A stretch of DNA of 64,000 nucleotides from positions 62,001 to 126,000 of the forward strand of contig NW_025943779.1 of NCBI RefSeq assembly GCF_000764305.2, in the 5' to 3' direction. The translations under genes were made by a program, and so were the position numbers. Shown piece by piece: positions 45,401-62,830 of this stretch. Position 1 is the first letter of the stretch. Every line of letters begins with the position of its first letter. The notes beneath the pieces are model-generated. The model had not been told where the DNA came from. It made no database searches and saw only the letters and a program-made list of their open reading frames with translations. This stretch comes from Hyalella azteca. Lineage: Eukaryota; Arthropoda; Malacostraca; Amphipoda; Hyalellidae.

Positions 45401-47582
45401 GCAGGCAGGTAAAAATAACATATAATTGAACACATCATAAGATTACCGTAAGTAATTAGCATGAAAATTGGACATCCCAATAACAAAACATAAACAGGTA
45501 GACAGTTATTCGGCGTTCAGAATCAGTTTAAATTTCAATATGGTTAGAATTTCAGGAAAATTTGAGTTAGGGATAGAGGAATCGGGAAAAATAATGAGCT
45601 ATGCATTCTCTAGATTCTGTTCAATGATTGCTGTAAATGCAGAAATATGAAATATGTAGCACCTGCGAGCTGAAAAATACTTGCTTTTATCTCTTCAGCT
45701 ATCATGAAATGCTTAGAAAAGGTTCACTATTGCATGATTTTCTTCGATTTTTAGCTATATTTCTGGTGTTAAACTCCGGTCTCCGGGCAATATCTGTTGT
45801 TGAGAATGGTATCTACTGTAGGTAAAACTTTCATAGCTCATATCAACATATTAATAATACGAAAATATAACATTGAAACTCTCCCAATTGTTCGATACAC
45901 TATTTAGTAATTATATATCCGAAGAAAAGTAGGAAAATTTACGACAAATTCACATCACGCGGAATAAATTTGACATCGTTCACTGAAGATCCAGCCTACC
46001 GCTCAATCCAGTTCAATCTCTCTTCTTGTCGAGCCGCGGGGCGGACTTTTATGGCCTTGGACTTGAAGTCCGCGTTCGTAAGCCGCCTTTCCTCATTCCA
46101 AAAAGTTACGCAACTCATCAAGGACAACTTGTGCGCAATCTCCCTTGGTCGTCTAAGGGGAATTTGACAAGTTCAACTGAGGTTGAATCTTTCGCTTTCC
46201 TTGAAAATTGGATAGCGTGGAAAATTGGGAGGAAAGAGGGAAGTCGCATGGTGAGGTTCAAACCAAATGGGGGAATAATATAATCGTTATAATGTTTAAA
46301 TAACTGCGCTTATATATATTATCATTTGAAAGTGGTTTATTTAAGCATTATTTTCATACAGAATTGTTCGAGGTCCTTGATTTCCAGAATTTGTAGCACG
46401 GGCCCAAATTTGCCGATAGAAATTAGAATATTCTTTAGTAGAAAAACCTTTATGACAACTGAACTGAATATTTTAATTATGGAATTTTCCTCATCTGGTC
46501 TTATCTAGTGTTTCCCTGATAATTTTTCCAGCAGCTACCGGGAAAACTCGTTCGTGTGTGTGATATAATGATATTAATTAGAGTTATATTATAAAGTCCG
46601 CAGTGTAGTAATATATAAAGTATAGTCCACTGTGATAATATGTGATAAAGTATAGTCCACTGTGGAATTTGATAATCTCTTCTGTGCCATCTTCTCAATT
46701 TTATCATGTAATTGCGCTCGGAGTTCCTAAGTTCCTAACGTCCGTTTAAACTCCTGTAGTTTCCAATAGGGTTCCTCTTCACTTAGCAAATTTCCCGCCT
46801 AACTTTCTGGATGCCTTGCCAGTCAAGTTGTGAATGCTTATTTCTAACATGCATGCCAAGTTACTGCGCTCTAGATTGTTTGTTGACGACTTGATCTAAC
46901 TCATTATGGCGTCTCGATAGACAGCCTATTTCTTCGTTTTTTCAAATTTTTCATTTAAATTTGAAGAACAGAATTTTTTAGAATTTATTCTCATAAAATT
47001 TGAAGTATGTGTACATATTATTATCCATGGTATATTGAGTATCGAACTTTATGATGCACGATTTTTTAAAGCAACTTTTTTTCAGCGCACAATCGAATTT
47101 TCTGCTGCGAAAATTGTTATGTCAAAATATTGGGCTTAACCCATCTACGCTGTAACCAATTTGTAATTATTGAAGTTTTCAATATAAAGCAAGAAGAAAA
47201 GTTCTTCTTTTCGGCACTCATAATTAATATGGGAAACAATAGTACTAATTTTGCCATTCAACAATAGCGTCGTTGTTTTATTTTAATAAAAGTACCACGT
47301 CTGTGCTACGGGCAGACATAATTTTTCGGATGGATGAACCTAGAGTGAATTTCTGTGTTTTTTTTCTAACATTTGTATGGGAATCTCTCGTCATGCCTGC
47401 ATCCTGTTGTTTTGCTGTAAAAATTCACGTACTATTCGATATTTTTATTTGAAATAACAAAAAATATGATAAACTTCTGCTCGATCGTATTCAGCGACGT
47501 GATTTTGTATCCACATTTACTGAATTTGGTTTCTAATTCTAAGGAAATTTAACAAAAGCAATTGCTCATCACGAACTATATT
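42423..47582. other. AT-rich gene-free stretch
   Basis: Minor repeats only: GAAAGATG(A/G)AGTGT at 44925-44975 and AAAGTATAGTCCACTGTG at 46610-46665. Overlapping frames at 45970-46283 are unrecognised. No gene supported. Confidence 0.45.
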
Positions 47583-48473
47583 TTAAGGGGAGCGTCTAGG
47601 GTAAAATTTTGGATTTCGGCTTTCCCGGTTTTTAGTCTCATCTTAAAGCTGACATTCTGATCTATCCAACGGTTCCAAAACCATCTCTGTACGTTGATTT
47701 ATACGTTCACGACAGATCATGAAAGGGAGGGGGGTGGGGTAGTTCTTTAACAAATAGAATGGGAGGAAATTCGCTGCGAGCACATTAAATAGAGTGTCTG
47801 CTTGAAGTGCACCTTAGTTACTCGCCTGGCGTCGTATGAGGAGGTGTGCATGCAGTCACTCCCACCATCCTTGACTGGAATCAAGCTCCAGTAACGTTTA
47901 ATTTTGTATCCTTGCTACATTGAGTGCCTATTCCGATGCGCACGGGACTTTGACGGGCTCTACTGAAAAGTTAACTTATTGTCACTGCAAACCTATCTCC
48001 TCCTAGAGTTTTCAAGCTACAACAATGAGACATATACCATTCGATGCGCAACAAAATTATCTAGAACGTAACACGGGCGTTTTTCTAATTTCGTTATAGT
48101 TTGGACTTTATCCCGCAAAAGGGGGGGTGGCGGGGAAGAAATCGAAAAATTTTCGAAAAATTTACGAAAAATGCTCCCACACCCACAAAAATGAGAAATC
48201 CTAAAAACCCTCGTGTTGCGTTTTAGATATGGTCTTTACGCATCGAATGATATGTGTCTCAATGTTGTAGCTTGAAAATCCTAGGAGGAGATAGATTTCT
48301 ACGGTACCCCTTTTTTGGCCGTTTTCTAAGAATTTCAAGTTTTCTTTCATTTTTTCGAAAAATTCACGCGAACAAAAATGTCTTAGAATTCTATTTTACA
48401 TATGTGTACCAAGTTTCAGAGTGATCCGTTTGTAAATAGCCGAGATAAATTTTACCCTAGACGCTCCCCTTAA
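47583..48473. mobile_element. TTAA-flanked inverted-repeat element, about 890 bp
   Basis: The left end TTAA|GGGGAGCGTCTAGGG then TAAAATTTT is mirrored exactly at the right end by AAAATTTTACCCTAGACG then CTCCCC|TTAA. The TTAA duplication on both sides is the hallmark of piggyBac-type insertion. The interior has further inverted blocks (CATATACCATTCGAT against ATCGAATGATATGTG) and a run of Gs at 48121-48129. No transposase frame is present, so it is non-autonomous. A diverged relative lies at 700-1240. Confidence 0.88.
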
Positions 48474-48789
48474 AAAAATTGTTGAAAGTAATCTCAGTCG
48501 TAATGGACGAAGAGTAAATTATACGTTAATTTTTTGTATTTTTCTTGAATAGGCTTATTACCCATTCATTTGCCATATTTTCATTGTTATAATTTTTAGA
48601 AAGTATACCTAGTTATCATAATACCTTTTTTAATTTTTATGCAAATAAATAATTAAATCGCCATTAACTAAAATAAGCATACTAAAAGTTTTGAATTTTT
48701 ACTTAATTTCAGGTCACATATTCTTGTTTACAATATTTTACTCACTAAACACTTTTCAAATTTTGTACTCCTGAAATAATTCTTATCTG
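48474..48789. other. AT-rich gene-free stretch
   Basis: Nothing recognised. Confidence 0.5.
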
Positions 48790-48968
48790 TACATTGTTAG
48801 AAAAATTACTGTTAACGGTATTAACACCGTGTCGCCGTTATTATTCGAATACAACACTAGAAATCCGTAAAACATCTGATAAAAACGGCAAAACAGTTTA
48901 TTTTCACGGGGCGACCGGCCACTAGAACGCCAGTGGGACCGTTTTTTCACCGTTTTTCTAACAGTATA
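48790..48968. mobile_element. 216-bp foldback element, copy 3, internally deleted
   Basis: Ends TACATTGTTAGAAAAATTAC and TTTTTCTAACAGTATA match copies 1 and 2. About 37 bases of the left interior (the GTTTCAGTGGCCGGTCGG... block) are missing, so the central fold is lost. Confidence 0.85.
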
Positions 48969-49186
48969 TTTTTATATTAGAATTTGCAAGCCCTAACCAA
49001 CGGTTGAACTATACCGTGACCTTGATATAATTCTTATCTATTTTTATATTAGAATTTGCAAGCCCTGACCAATGGTTGAACTATGCCGTGACCTTGAAAT
49101 AATTCTTATCTATTTTTTATATTAGAATTTGCAAGCCCTGACCAACGGTTGAACTAAGCCGTGACCTCGACCATACCTTGTTACAG
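48969..49186 (+). repeat. Tandem repeat up to the DIRAS exon 1 acceptor, 72-73 bp, 3 copies
   Basis: Unit AGAATTTGCAAGCCCTGACC then AATGGTTGAACTATGCCGTG then ACCTTGATATAATTC and a T-rich stretch, starting at 48979, 49051 and 49124. The third copy ends in CCATACCTTGTTACAG|ACGGGCC, the acceptor of the first coding exon. The array begins exactly where the foldback element ends. Confidence 0.9.
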
Positions 49187-49196
49187 ACGGGCCAGC

Positions 49197-53423
<4,227 letters not shown>

Positions 53424-56400
53424 AGGTGAGATAATGAAAGAAATTAAAATAATTACGAGATCGATCGTCTCGATCTGACTGTGACGGGAGAAAAATAATC
53501 CCAAATCTGCATGTAGTGCAAAATGAATGACATTTTCGTGCACTAGATTGGAAATAACGATGATAAATGCACGATACAAAACTACAGCAGCACCCTAAAC
53601 CTTAGGCACTGGAAATATTTTGGAATAGTGAGGGACCCTGAGCGTGAATGAAAGTGATTTAGCATGAATAACGGTGATGAATATTGCACCTAAAATTTGC
53701 TACAAATCAGTTATGATTTGTTTCAATATCTCAACTGAACTATTGAATGATGTCTATTGACTTTTCAATAACTCAACTGAACAATGAGATACGAATAAGT
53801 TATTTCATTTGAAATTTTTTACTGAGTCATTCTATTCCGAGTACGAGCGTTAATTAAATGACACGATATGCATCGTTTATATTCCATCCATTGTCTATCA
53901 AACAATGGCCGGCTGCTCAAGCAGCGTTTCTGTTCAGTACTTTCCTGTAATCTTAGTGTGCAAAATATTTTATGTAACCTGAAAACGTTTCGTCGTAATT
54001 GATGTGTGGGAAGAAGCTATAGGCACATTTTTCCTTCAAAAATGTCAAAGAAGATAATCACAATCGCCTCCATCGCGCGATGGAGGCCGCTGTCGACCGT
54101 TCTGATTTTAAAAATTAATATCTAGGGAAACTTTATATCTATCGCTCATGTAATTGTATATTCGCTCTGCTACTTGTGTTGAGGCTTCATTCCTACAAAA
54201 ATCTCTTATTTCTTATAGCTTCATTTCTGGCGAAAAAAATTTGAATGATCTAGCTATACCATCACCAGCTCTAATCAAAACATATAAACGCAGTTAGTTC
54301 TTAAAAATTCGGTTTCAAAATCATCTAAGACGTGATGTCACATTGATTATAAATTAAAAAAACTTCATTTCCACCTTAGGTATAAGAACCTCATCATTCA
54401 TGATTCCCCTCACCTGAACTCCCCGGGAAGAAGCACCGCTTAGTTAAAACCGCCTTCGCCTTGGTTTTGACCAAAACAGACTTGATTTTATTGATGAGTG
54501 AGATCCTTGCGAGTATACTATTTTCCATACTTCAATCCATTGATTAGTCACTACAAAATTTACATTAAACCATAAAATCTATTTTTACACAATATTTTCA
54601 AACATTTTCACCATTTGTAACGGTATGGATGACTATATATGTTCCAGAACGTTCCTCGCTCTAGTTTTACATGGGAAGCAAAACTGGCTTGACTGAGCAC
54701 TTGCAATATCATTTTAAACGCTAAGAAAAAAGTATTCGTCGCCTCGTTAAGCTGAGAAAATTTCTGGGACATAGTCAGTTATATGTTATAGATTATCGTG
54801 AGGTCAAAGCTGTGTTGTCATAGCTGGATGGGTGTGATTGGGATTTTGGCTGCAGAATTTTTGACATTGACTTTTATGTGAACCAAACACCGTCGTAAAT
54901 GACATATGAAAAACTTTATGAAGCCAGTACCAATAATTTTAGCAAATTATTTGTTAATGATTAAGAAATTTAGATAAAAGTTTGAATATATCATTTAATG
55001 TTCTTGATAAATGATGACGCTGAGAAGGAGTTCTTTGTGAAGTTGATGATTCTCGTCGAGAAAATGTAGAATTTTAATTCTTAGTTAGCTAATGTAATTT
55101 TAGTAAATTAACCAACTCTATGAACATAGCTAGATATTTAAGGTTTTTAACGAACTAACAATGAATATAATCATACTCCTACCGAACGAATGCAAATAAT
55201 TCAATATGAAATCAAATACTTTTTCAAAAGAAAATCCAGAGAGTCACCTAATCTCATCTCACAATCACCTCTGATTGTCTCTTCTCACAGTCCCCTCTGA
55301 TTGTATCTGATCGGTTGGCCTAAAGTCCCATTGATCTATAACGTTAATAAAAATTATTCCTAAAATAAATGCAAGCCCGTGAATGTGAAGATATAGTAAA
55401 TTTGTAAAATGTATTTTTGAAAATTCTTTCTTATAAATCTGCCCGGAGACAAATATAAAGCTGTATGAAAACAGTATTGACATTACTCAGGAGGCTGACC
55501 AGTCTCAGACTCCTGGAAACTTTGCATCTGAAAATAAAATTCGGAATGCAATTCAAAGCAACGAATAACGATCTCTTGTCACTTTACACTCATTATAGTC
55601 ATTTGAATATTTTGGATATAATTTTATTTTCAGCTAGGAATTTCATATTAAAATAATTCAATAATAATATTCAATGTATATATTACAGTATTTTACTAGT
55701 GACCTCGTTCCCATGAATAATATTTGGAACTTGACGCTGCAAAAACTTCAACTCTTCAAATATTCAAAGATTCAATTATTTTTAAGTCAAACTCCAAAAT
55801 AGTTTCGAGGACTACAGTGAACTTCTCAGAGTATTTTTCACCATTGTGTTCAGTACATTAAAGTTCGTTATTAAGCTCTCGAAGCTATTAAATTCTTATT
55901 AGACTTCGTACAATGTAAAGAATTTATTTATAGGAGGCGAGACTTCAATTTATCTTCACAGTAATGCTTATAGAGTGCATGTTTCAGCTACAGTAGATTA
56001 TCGAGCTGTGGTCGTGTTATCGAAGGCTCCTTGCATTTAATTTTGAATAAGATTCACTGGACTTCGATTATTTACAGAGCACAACCTAAGCCAACGAATT
56101 TAATGTTTCCGAAAATAATACTTGCCATATATCCTGTATCCTGATAGCTGTAAAAAATAATGAGACTTGAAATTTCTTGGTAAGTTCTGGATTCTATATT
56201 TTAATAACGTCTAGTTACAGGAGTTCAAACTGATATGTACAATGTGAATACATTTTCCCTTTTTCGGCTTAAAATGAATTCAAATTCTCCCCTCAACACT
56301 CATACCTTCTCGTTGAAGCTGTCTGATTGTTTCAAGCCGATAATTAAAAAATGATTTTGTTAAATTTGTTTTTAACGTTGATGTAAAAGTTTATAATTAC

Positions 56401-56620
56401 ACTAATTACTGGAACAATTTACTTGTAATATTTAACAATTTATTTGGATGTAATTATTACCAATTGCCTACAGTCCAGAGACTTGAGTGCCGCAGCGGAG
56501 TATAGGAGCTTGCGGTAGCACGACTATAACCTTGCCTAGCTTTACCGCGCAATTTCTACAGTTATGAAAAGTTGTCCTAGTCAGAATCCTAGCCTGCGTA
56601 TCGACGTCCACTAAATAGCT
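53424..56620. other. DIRAS 3' flank, AT-rich and gene-free
   Basis: Must hold the DIRAS 3' UTR; no clear poly(A) site chosen. A few short repeats (TCTCACA(G/A)TC(C/A)CCTCTGATTGT at 55255-55303). No gene. Confidence 0.45.
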
Positions 56621-56624
56621 GAAG

Positions 56625-56772
56625 GTTGAGTGATTTGATCTCAATAATTCGAAAATGTGATTTGATCTCATTCATTAGAAATTATGATTTCATCTCATTT
56701 ATTAGAAGTTGTGATTCGATCGCAGTCATTCAAAATTGTGATTTGATCTCATTCATTCGAAATTCTGAACGG
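56625..56772. repeat. 36-bp degenerate minisatellite, about 4 copies
   Basis: Unit GTGATTTGATCTCATTCATT plus (A/C)GAAAATT..., with substitutions. The frame stays open (DLISFIRN-like peptide repeats). Confidence 0.85.
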
Positions 56773-59700
56773 TTTAAATTCAAAAAAGCGGCTGAATGTT
56801 GGGTGTCGAAAACGTAGGTGGGATTTAAACAAGGGTGCGTGCATCCTCTGCAACAATGTCTTCCAAGAAGGATATTTTGAACCAACCCTCGTCTCTTGCA
56901 TGCAATATCTAATGAATTTCTCGCAATTTGGGTGATTAATTAAGATAAATAACGAAATTTTTACGAACAAATTTAGCGCTGAAAATAAACATGATGAATA
57001 ACGGGATATGAACAGTGCAACATCACAATTTTCCCCTTCTGCGACGTTTGGCAGATATTAATGACTGTGGTGGACTTTTATTTGCTTCATAAAGTGCAGG
57101 ACTACATAAGATTCGTTGCACTTAATTATGCTATTGTAATGGGCTTAGCAGTGCTCAATATTTATTTCTCTTTCTTCACTTAAATTGATAATGAGACGAT
57201 TTGTAATATTAACACAATCAAAACTTGTCGAATTCCGGTCTGGTGGTGAAGAGGTGTAAAGTTTTTTCTTTTTGCCTAAAAAGCAGAAGTTTGAACGATT
57301 GAATTGTGACCAGAGTTCACATTTAACCGTTCAACCTTTCGCTGAACAATCTTTGAAATTAGGTTACATCGAAATGGTTTGTCAAAAACCTTAAAAATTG
57401 CAAAAGCGACAAAGGAAATAACATGAATTTATTGATTTACGCAGTGAAAATTTCTAAATTTGTATGGTTTACTTGTTTATCATCACATTCCTTGGAAAAG
57501 AGATTGAATTTTTAAAACTCGAACCATGTGGAAGTATATTACAATAAAAATATATTTCATATTCATCTGCGAAGAATATGTGATTTTTGCAGTTGAAAGA
57601 TAATTATCTGCCTATAAAATTAAGTGAACTATAAATTATTGATATAACTTTCTCCAATAACTGCAAAATTATTTCAATAAAGTTATTCTGGAAATTTGGA
57701 GGCCTTTTCGGAGTCTGACACATATTTTAGTAACTTGGATCAGACTGACATATCAGATTCTTTATTCCTTGATCATGATTATTTTTCTCCGTTCAATATA
57801 ATTCAAGAAAATAATCTAAAGCATGGATATGTTTTTTATGTTTTGTTAACGAAACTTAATTTTCGATGTGTTTTATCGGGAACTTATTTGATAGTTGTTA
57901 TAGTTAACGATCTGAAATTTTCCTTTTTGGAATATAAAAAACATGAAAACTTGTGAAGTTATGTTCAGTGGACCACGTCATTTTATTGTGAAAGTTACGA
58001 TATTCTCATTAATTGGATTGAAGGGGAGGCGTCATGTTGTATTTAATATCTGCAATGTAATCGACATGTCTACCATGGTGTTAAGATAATTAAATAATGA
58101 TTAGGGAATAAATATAATTGGACCACAAATAAACCTTGACTTGGTGAGCACAGATGATAGTAACCTCAAATCATTATAAGAGATACCGAAGTGAATGGAA
58201 AAAGGAAGGGATCACTTCCGAAAGGGAAGTGATGCCGAAAGCTTTACATAATAGAGACAGGCGGTCAACGTTTAATTAGACCGAGTTATAATAGAAGTGT
58301 TCGACTATCATTTTAAACGATGTCAAAAGAAGTGTGATACTCATTGGTTAATGTCCATGCATTGCATGCAAGCGCTTGCAATTCTTTCAAACGTGCACAA
58401 CGAAAGATAAAAGCTAGCAATGAGAAGTGATACATTATTAGTGTAAATAGTAATATAAGTTGTGAGATCATTGCGAAAATTAGCGTTGTAAGAAAACAAA
58501 TTAATAGTGGTTATTATAGAAAACTTATGTTCATAGTGTTATAAGTAAAATAGTTACGAGCGTTGATAGATGCGTAATGAAGTTTTACCATATATTTCTT
58601 CCTGATATGGAATGTTTCTCGGAGGAATTTTTCAGAACACTTAAAATATTTGCATCATTTGAAATTTATTTTATTTAGTTTGTTAATTTTTCTAAAATTT
58701 ACTTTGGATAGAAGTTCAGACTGCGATGCGAGCTACGTTCTAGGAACAATCGTTGAATGGCATATGATTCTCCTAGCATTTGCTTGTAGCCCAAGACTTC
58801 ACGTTATGGCCGCTTCCTTTGGCTCTCATTTTTGTTAAGCCTATTTTCAGACGTAATCATGCTTCAGAAGTTACATGATTGCGAATCTACTGATTTTTTC
58901 TTATAGTGATAAACATAATAATGCAGTCAATTAGTAATGTCCTGATCAGCGGTGAACCATCAATAGTTCTATTTTAAATTAAACTTTATCGCTCATATCG
59001 GTTCCGAAATCACGCTAATTATTGGAAATTAGGAAAAAATTCGGTTCGAACACCTGAAGATTGTTTTGACTCCGGAGCTTATTTCCGGTAAGCAGCAATA
59101 GAGAAAAGTCATGTATGAGATTGCCACAATACCTACTTTCGCTCATACAATCTCTGATTAAATGTTTCTCAGTACAAGAGAGCTTTTGAGTTTCTGGTGT
59201 GTTTGTTTTAGTCCGCAAGCCTATTCCCGTACTGGAGTAAACCTAATTTAGAATGTGATATTTACCCATTTTTTCGATTGCTGAATAACGTAATTATGGA
59301 AAAATGTTTTAATGTGAATTAAAATCGATGGTATGACCACATCAATTTTTATGAATTAGGCGTAATCTTTTTCAATAAGCTTGAATTAAGTGATTTAAGT
59401 GATTTTGCAGAGAGTGATTTTGCGCGTGATCCCAAAAATATGCAACGACGGATTTTAATACTTCGAAATTTTCCACCAGGCCACCAAATTGAACTGCTAA
59501 ACGGTAAAAAAAGGTTTGGTAAATCAAACAGAATAGTTTATTTATATTTTGTCTTCGACAACAAATTGAAGATCGTGCTATGAATAGAACATGCAATTTG
59601 TTTACGTTATTTCTGTGCATATTACAAATTATGTAGCGTTCGCTTAATGATATGAATTTGAATTGTGTACTGCACTTGCGTAGGCACTGTTTCTTTATAT

Positions 59701-62326
59701 TTTTTATTGTGTGTTCCAGTTATGTGGTGAACCTGAAGCAGATTTACAATATACCGACCGATCTCTAAATATTCTTTGATCTTTAATTTAGTCCTTATTT
59801 TACATTTAATCATATACATTCGACTAATAATTTGAAATTCAACGAAGAAGTGAAGTAATTTCAACTAAACATTACTGTCTAGGAACTGATTAAACCTAAC
59901 TAGGATATATCAAATTACTTAAATTAACAAATGTAATAGGGATTTAAGTGACTAGGATGATAAATATTAAGCGTGAATTTTAGATTAAATATCTGCCATT
60001 TAATCTCCAGATAGATTACTGAGCTAACCTTCAACTAATTAATGCGATTTCATGTAGTATATGAAAATCTCAAATGTTTATGCAGCTAAATAATAAGGAT
60101 ATTCATTAGAAATTGACTGTCGCATAAACTGAAACTATTCTTGCTTCCCTTCATATAAAGACACGAAAACAAATTCATTTAAAAGCGTTTAAGAAACTCG
60201 TTTTCAATAGTGCACCAATTTTTTTATCTATATTATTGGGTGAAAATCAGTCGCATAAGAGTACCTGAAACTGCGAAGCATGGGATCGAGGGATCTAACC
60301 TCCATTTGCTACCGTGGACTATTTAAAAGATAATGTTGATTATCTTACCTCATATTTGATTAACGCTGGCTAATCTTTAAATCGATTGCCAATTCAAGCA
60401 CGAAATAGTATTTATTTTGACCAAATAACTATTAACTATTTAAATACCTCTAGAATTTCTCAATAAACCTTTACTTTTAATTTCACAAAGATTCGTTTGA
60501 GTTAAAATGAGTTATATTGTGCCGATCCGACCCAGTCTTATACATACAAGTTAATAATTGTTAAAATATCGGCTTACGAACTATAATTAATTTTGAGTGA
60601 TAACATAGTAGCATACATTTCAAAAATTTCCGCCGCATTAAATTGCATGGGTCAGTTTAATTTTGGAGATCTTTACTAAGTAACTGAACATTGCAGACAT
60701 TGATAAAGTGATTTTACAGACCTAGAGTAACAAATGGAACGGGTTCGATCTCGTCAAAATAATTGAACTGTGCAGACTACCTATAAGCAAAGTAAATGGG
60801 CAACATATAGACGATTTACCATGTATTTGAAATGAATAAAAAACTAATAAATGAAATATAAAATATAATCCCATCATCAAGAAAACGAGTAATCACTTTC
60901 GGTGAACTTTAGACTAATTATATCTGTCTGTATACTGTATAGTATGACCCGGGCACGAGGAAACTTTTCGTTCATTTACTTTACCATAAATACAGATGAG
61001 ATTATTCAAAATTTTACATAGAGTAGAATAAATCTCCCAGCGTTGAGGGAGAATGTGTTAAAAACTTTAATAAACACGTTCATTCCAAGACGACGACAGG
61101 AAGGGAATAAATTTGATCTAAATATTCGTAACTACAATTGCATGAGATATGTCCATGCGTCCATACATGATAGTTCTACTTTTTGGTAAATAATCGCATT
61201 TATATTTGACCCTGAGAAGTAAAAAATCAATATCGGAAGAATATGTTATCTGCTTGACGTCTATTTTGGTGATTCCTAGCAGCTGTAAACTGTAAGCGAA
61301 CAGATGTCGAAGTCGCGTAAACTGTCTCTGCTTCTGCCGTCAGCCAACACGGCTCGATGTCTCAGTTCGTGGCGTACCTTCTGATCTACCGGACAGAATT
61401 TCCAAAAACCCTCGCAGTGGTCATTTCAGTTCATGATTGCGATTCATAGGTTTAATTTGGAAGCTTTATAGAGTTTGGTCAATGAGATATTCAGAAGCTG
61501 TTTTCAGCTCCGTACTTGCACTCAATCACTCAATGGCGCTCATCAGTCAGTGCCGCAAACCTCGATCAGCGATGCTTCAATTAATTATAATAGTTACGTG
61601 AACTTAAGATTTAGACAAAACTAGAAGAAGAACTTCAAGAAAACTGAAAATAACTTAGAAAAATCGTGCCCAGTATTCTAAATTTTTAGCGTACCTTGGT
61701 GTAGGCTATTGTAACAGTGCGCTAGAAAACTTCTACGTAACTTAGTGTTGGTTATTGTACTTGTGCGCTAGAAACAATCTTTAGACTAGATAACTTACAT
61801 ATCTTGATGGAGCACAGCCAACAGTTTAGCAGTTGGCTGTGCTGTTTCATTATCTCAAAAGAGAAAAATACTAATAGTAATGATAAAAAATAATAATATA
61901 TAAAATTAATATTAATAATAATAATAATAGTAATGTGTATGAAAATAATAATAAAATAATAGCAATAATAATAACTAGGGAAATAGTTCCGGTACGTCAT
62001 TTGCAATCAATTCAAAATTGTTGTGATAGCTTGTGCAAATGAAACAAATACATTTATACCAATGTAAATATATAAAATAAACGACATATAATAACTAAAT
62101 ATTTTTTTTCAATTTGAAGATTCATTATAAGGACAACTGTCATAACCAAATTTTAGATGAAATCTAATAAAGTGAGTAAGAACTTCAAGTGAATGCGACC
62201 GTTCATGAATATACTGAATGAGAGACTTGAATAAAACCAGCCTAGTGATTAAACAAATATCGTCTGATAATAATACTTCGAAAGAGAATATAATGGAGTA
62301 AGTAAAGATATAAACTTTTTGAGATC
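56773..62326. other. AT-rich spacer before the channel gene
   Basis: No gene recognised. Contains a 60-base imperfect direct repeat at 61688-61775 (GTAC.TTGGTGTAGGCTATTGTA ... GTGCGCTAGAAA), a short inverted CACAGCCAAC(A)GTTTAGCAGTTGGCTGTG hairpin at 61814-61842 and an AATAAT-rich simple repeat at 61875-61975. Confidence 0.45.
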
Positions 62327-62830
62327 ATGGAGAGTTCACCAGAGGCGGCGTTGATAATAGCTGATAGACCCCGAAAAAGTAATCTGTTTAAGACAACATC
62401 TACTCAAAGCGTGAAAACAAACGCGTCTGAAGACCATGAAATAATTGATAATTTAACGTGGAGGCAAAGATTAACGAGCGCTGTGCAGAAATTAACTCAA
62501 AGCAGCAAGTTTAAGAAAGGTTCTCGTTACTTTTATTTGCTTATCGCCTTCGTTTTCTACACAGCTGCAGGCGCTAAGGTAAAAAATTCCACTTGAATGA
62601 ACAAAATTTTCAATGGAACTAACGGAATCAAATTATATATCCTTTATATTTCATCAAATTTTCATCAAATATCATTAGGTTATTGAACAGTTTTGGTAGT
62701 GTTCGATTTTTCCCGCAGATATTCCAGGTGCTGGAACAGGATCTGGCTCTACAGGTGGCCAGGCAGACGGGAGACCTTCTGCTGCAGGAAAGACTGAATT
62801 TCATCAAACTGATCGAAAATTCGACACCAG
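62327..62830 (+). CDS. Two-pore-domain potassium channel, N-terminal part (gene runs off the window)
   Basis: Two exons, 62327-62578 and 62719-62830 (phase 0 junction AAG|GTAAAA, CCCGCAG|ATATTC; second donor CCA G|GTGAAA, phase 1). The first codes for a hydrophilic cytosolic N-terminus, then a basic RYF and a membrane helix YLLIAFVFYTAAGA; the second starts IFQVLEQDLALQ. The combination 'G-A-x-I-F-x-x-L-E' at the end of the first helix is the K2P signature, and the following charged helix (QVARQTGDLLLQERLNFIK) fits the extracellular cap. The pore loop and remaining helices are not in the window. K2P channels carry background K+ current. Another single-pass protein remains possible because only one helix is visible. 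Confidence 0.62.
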
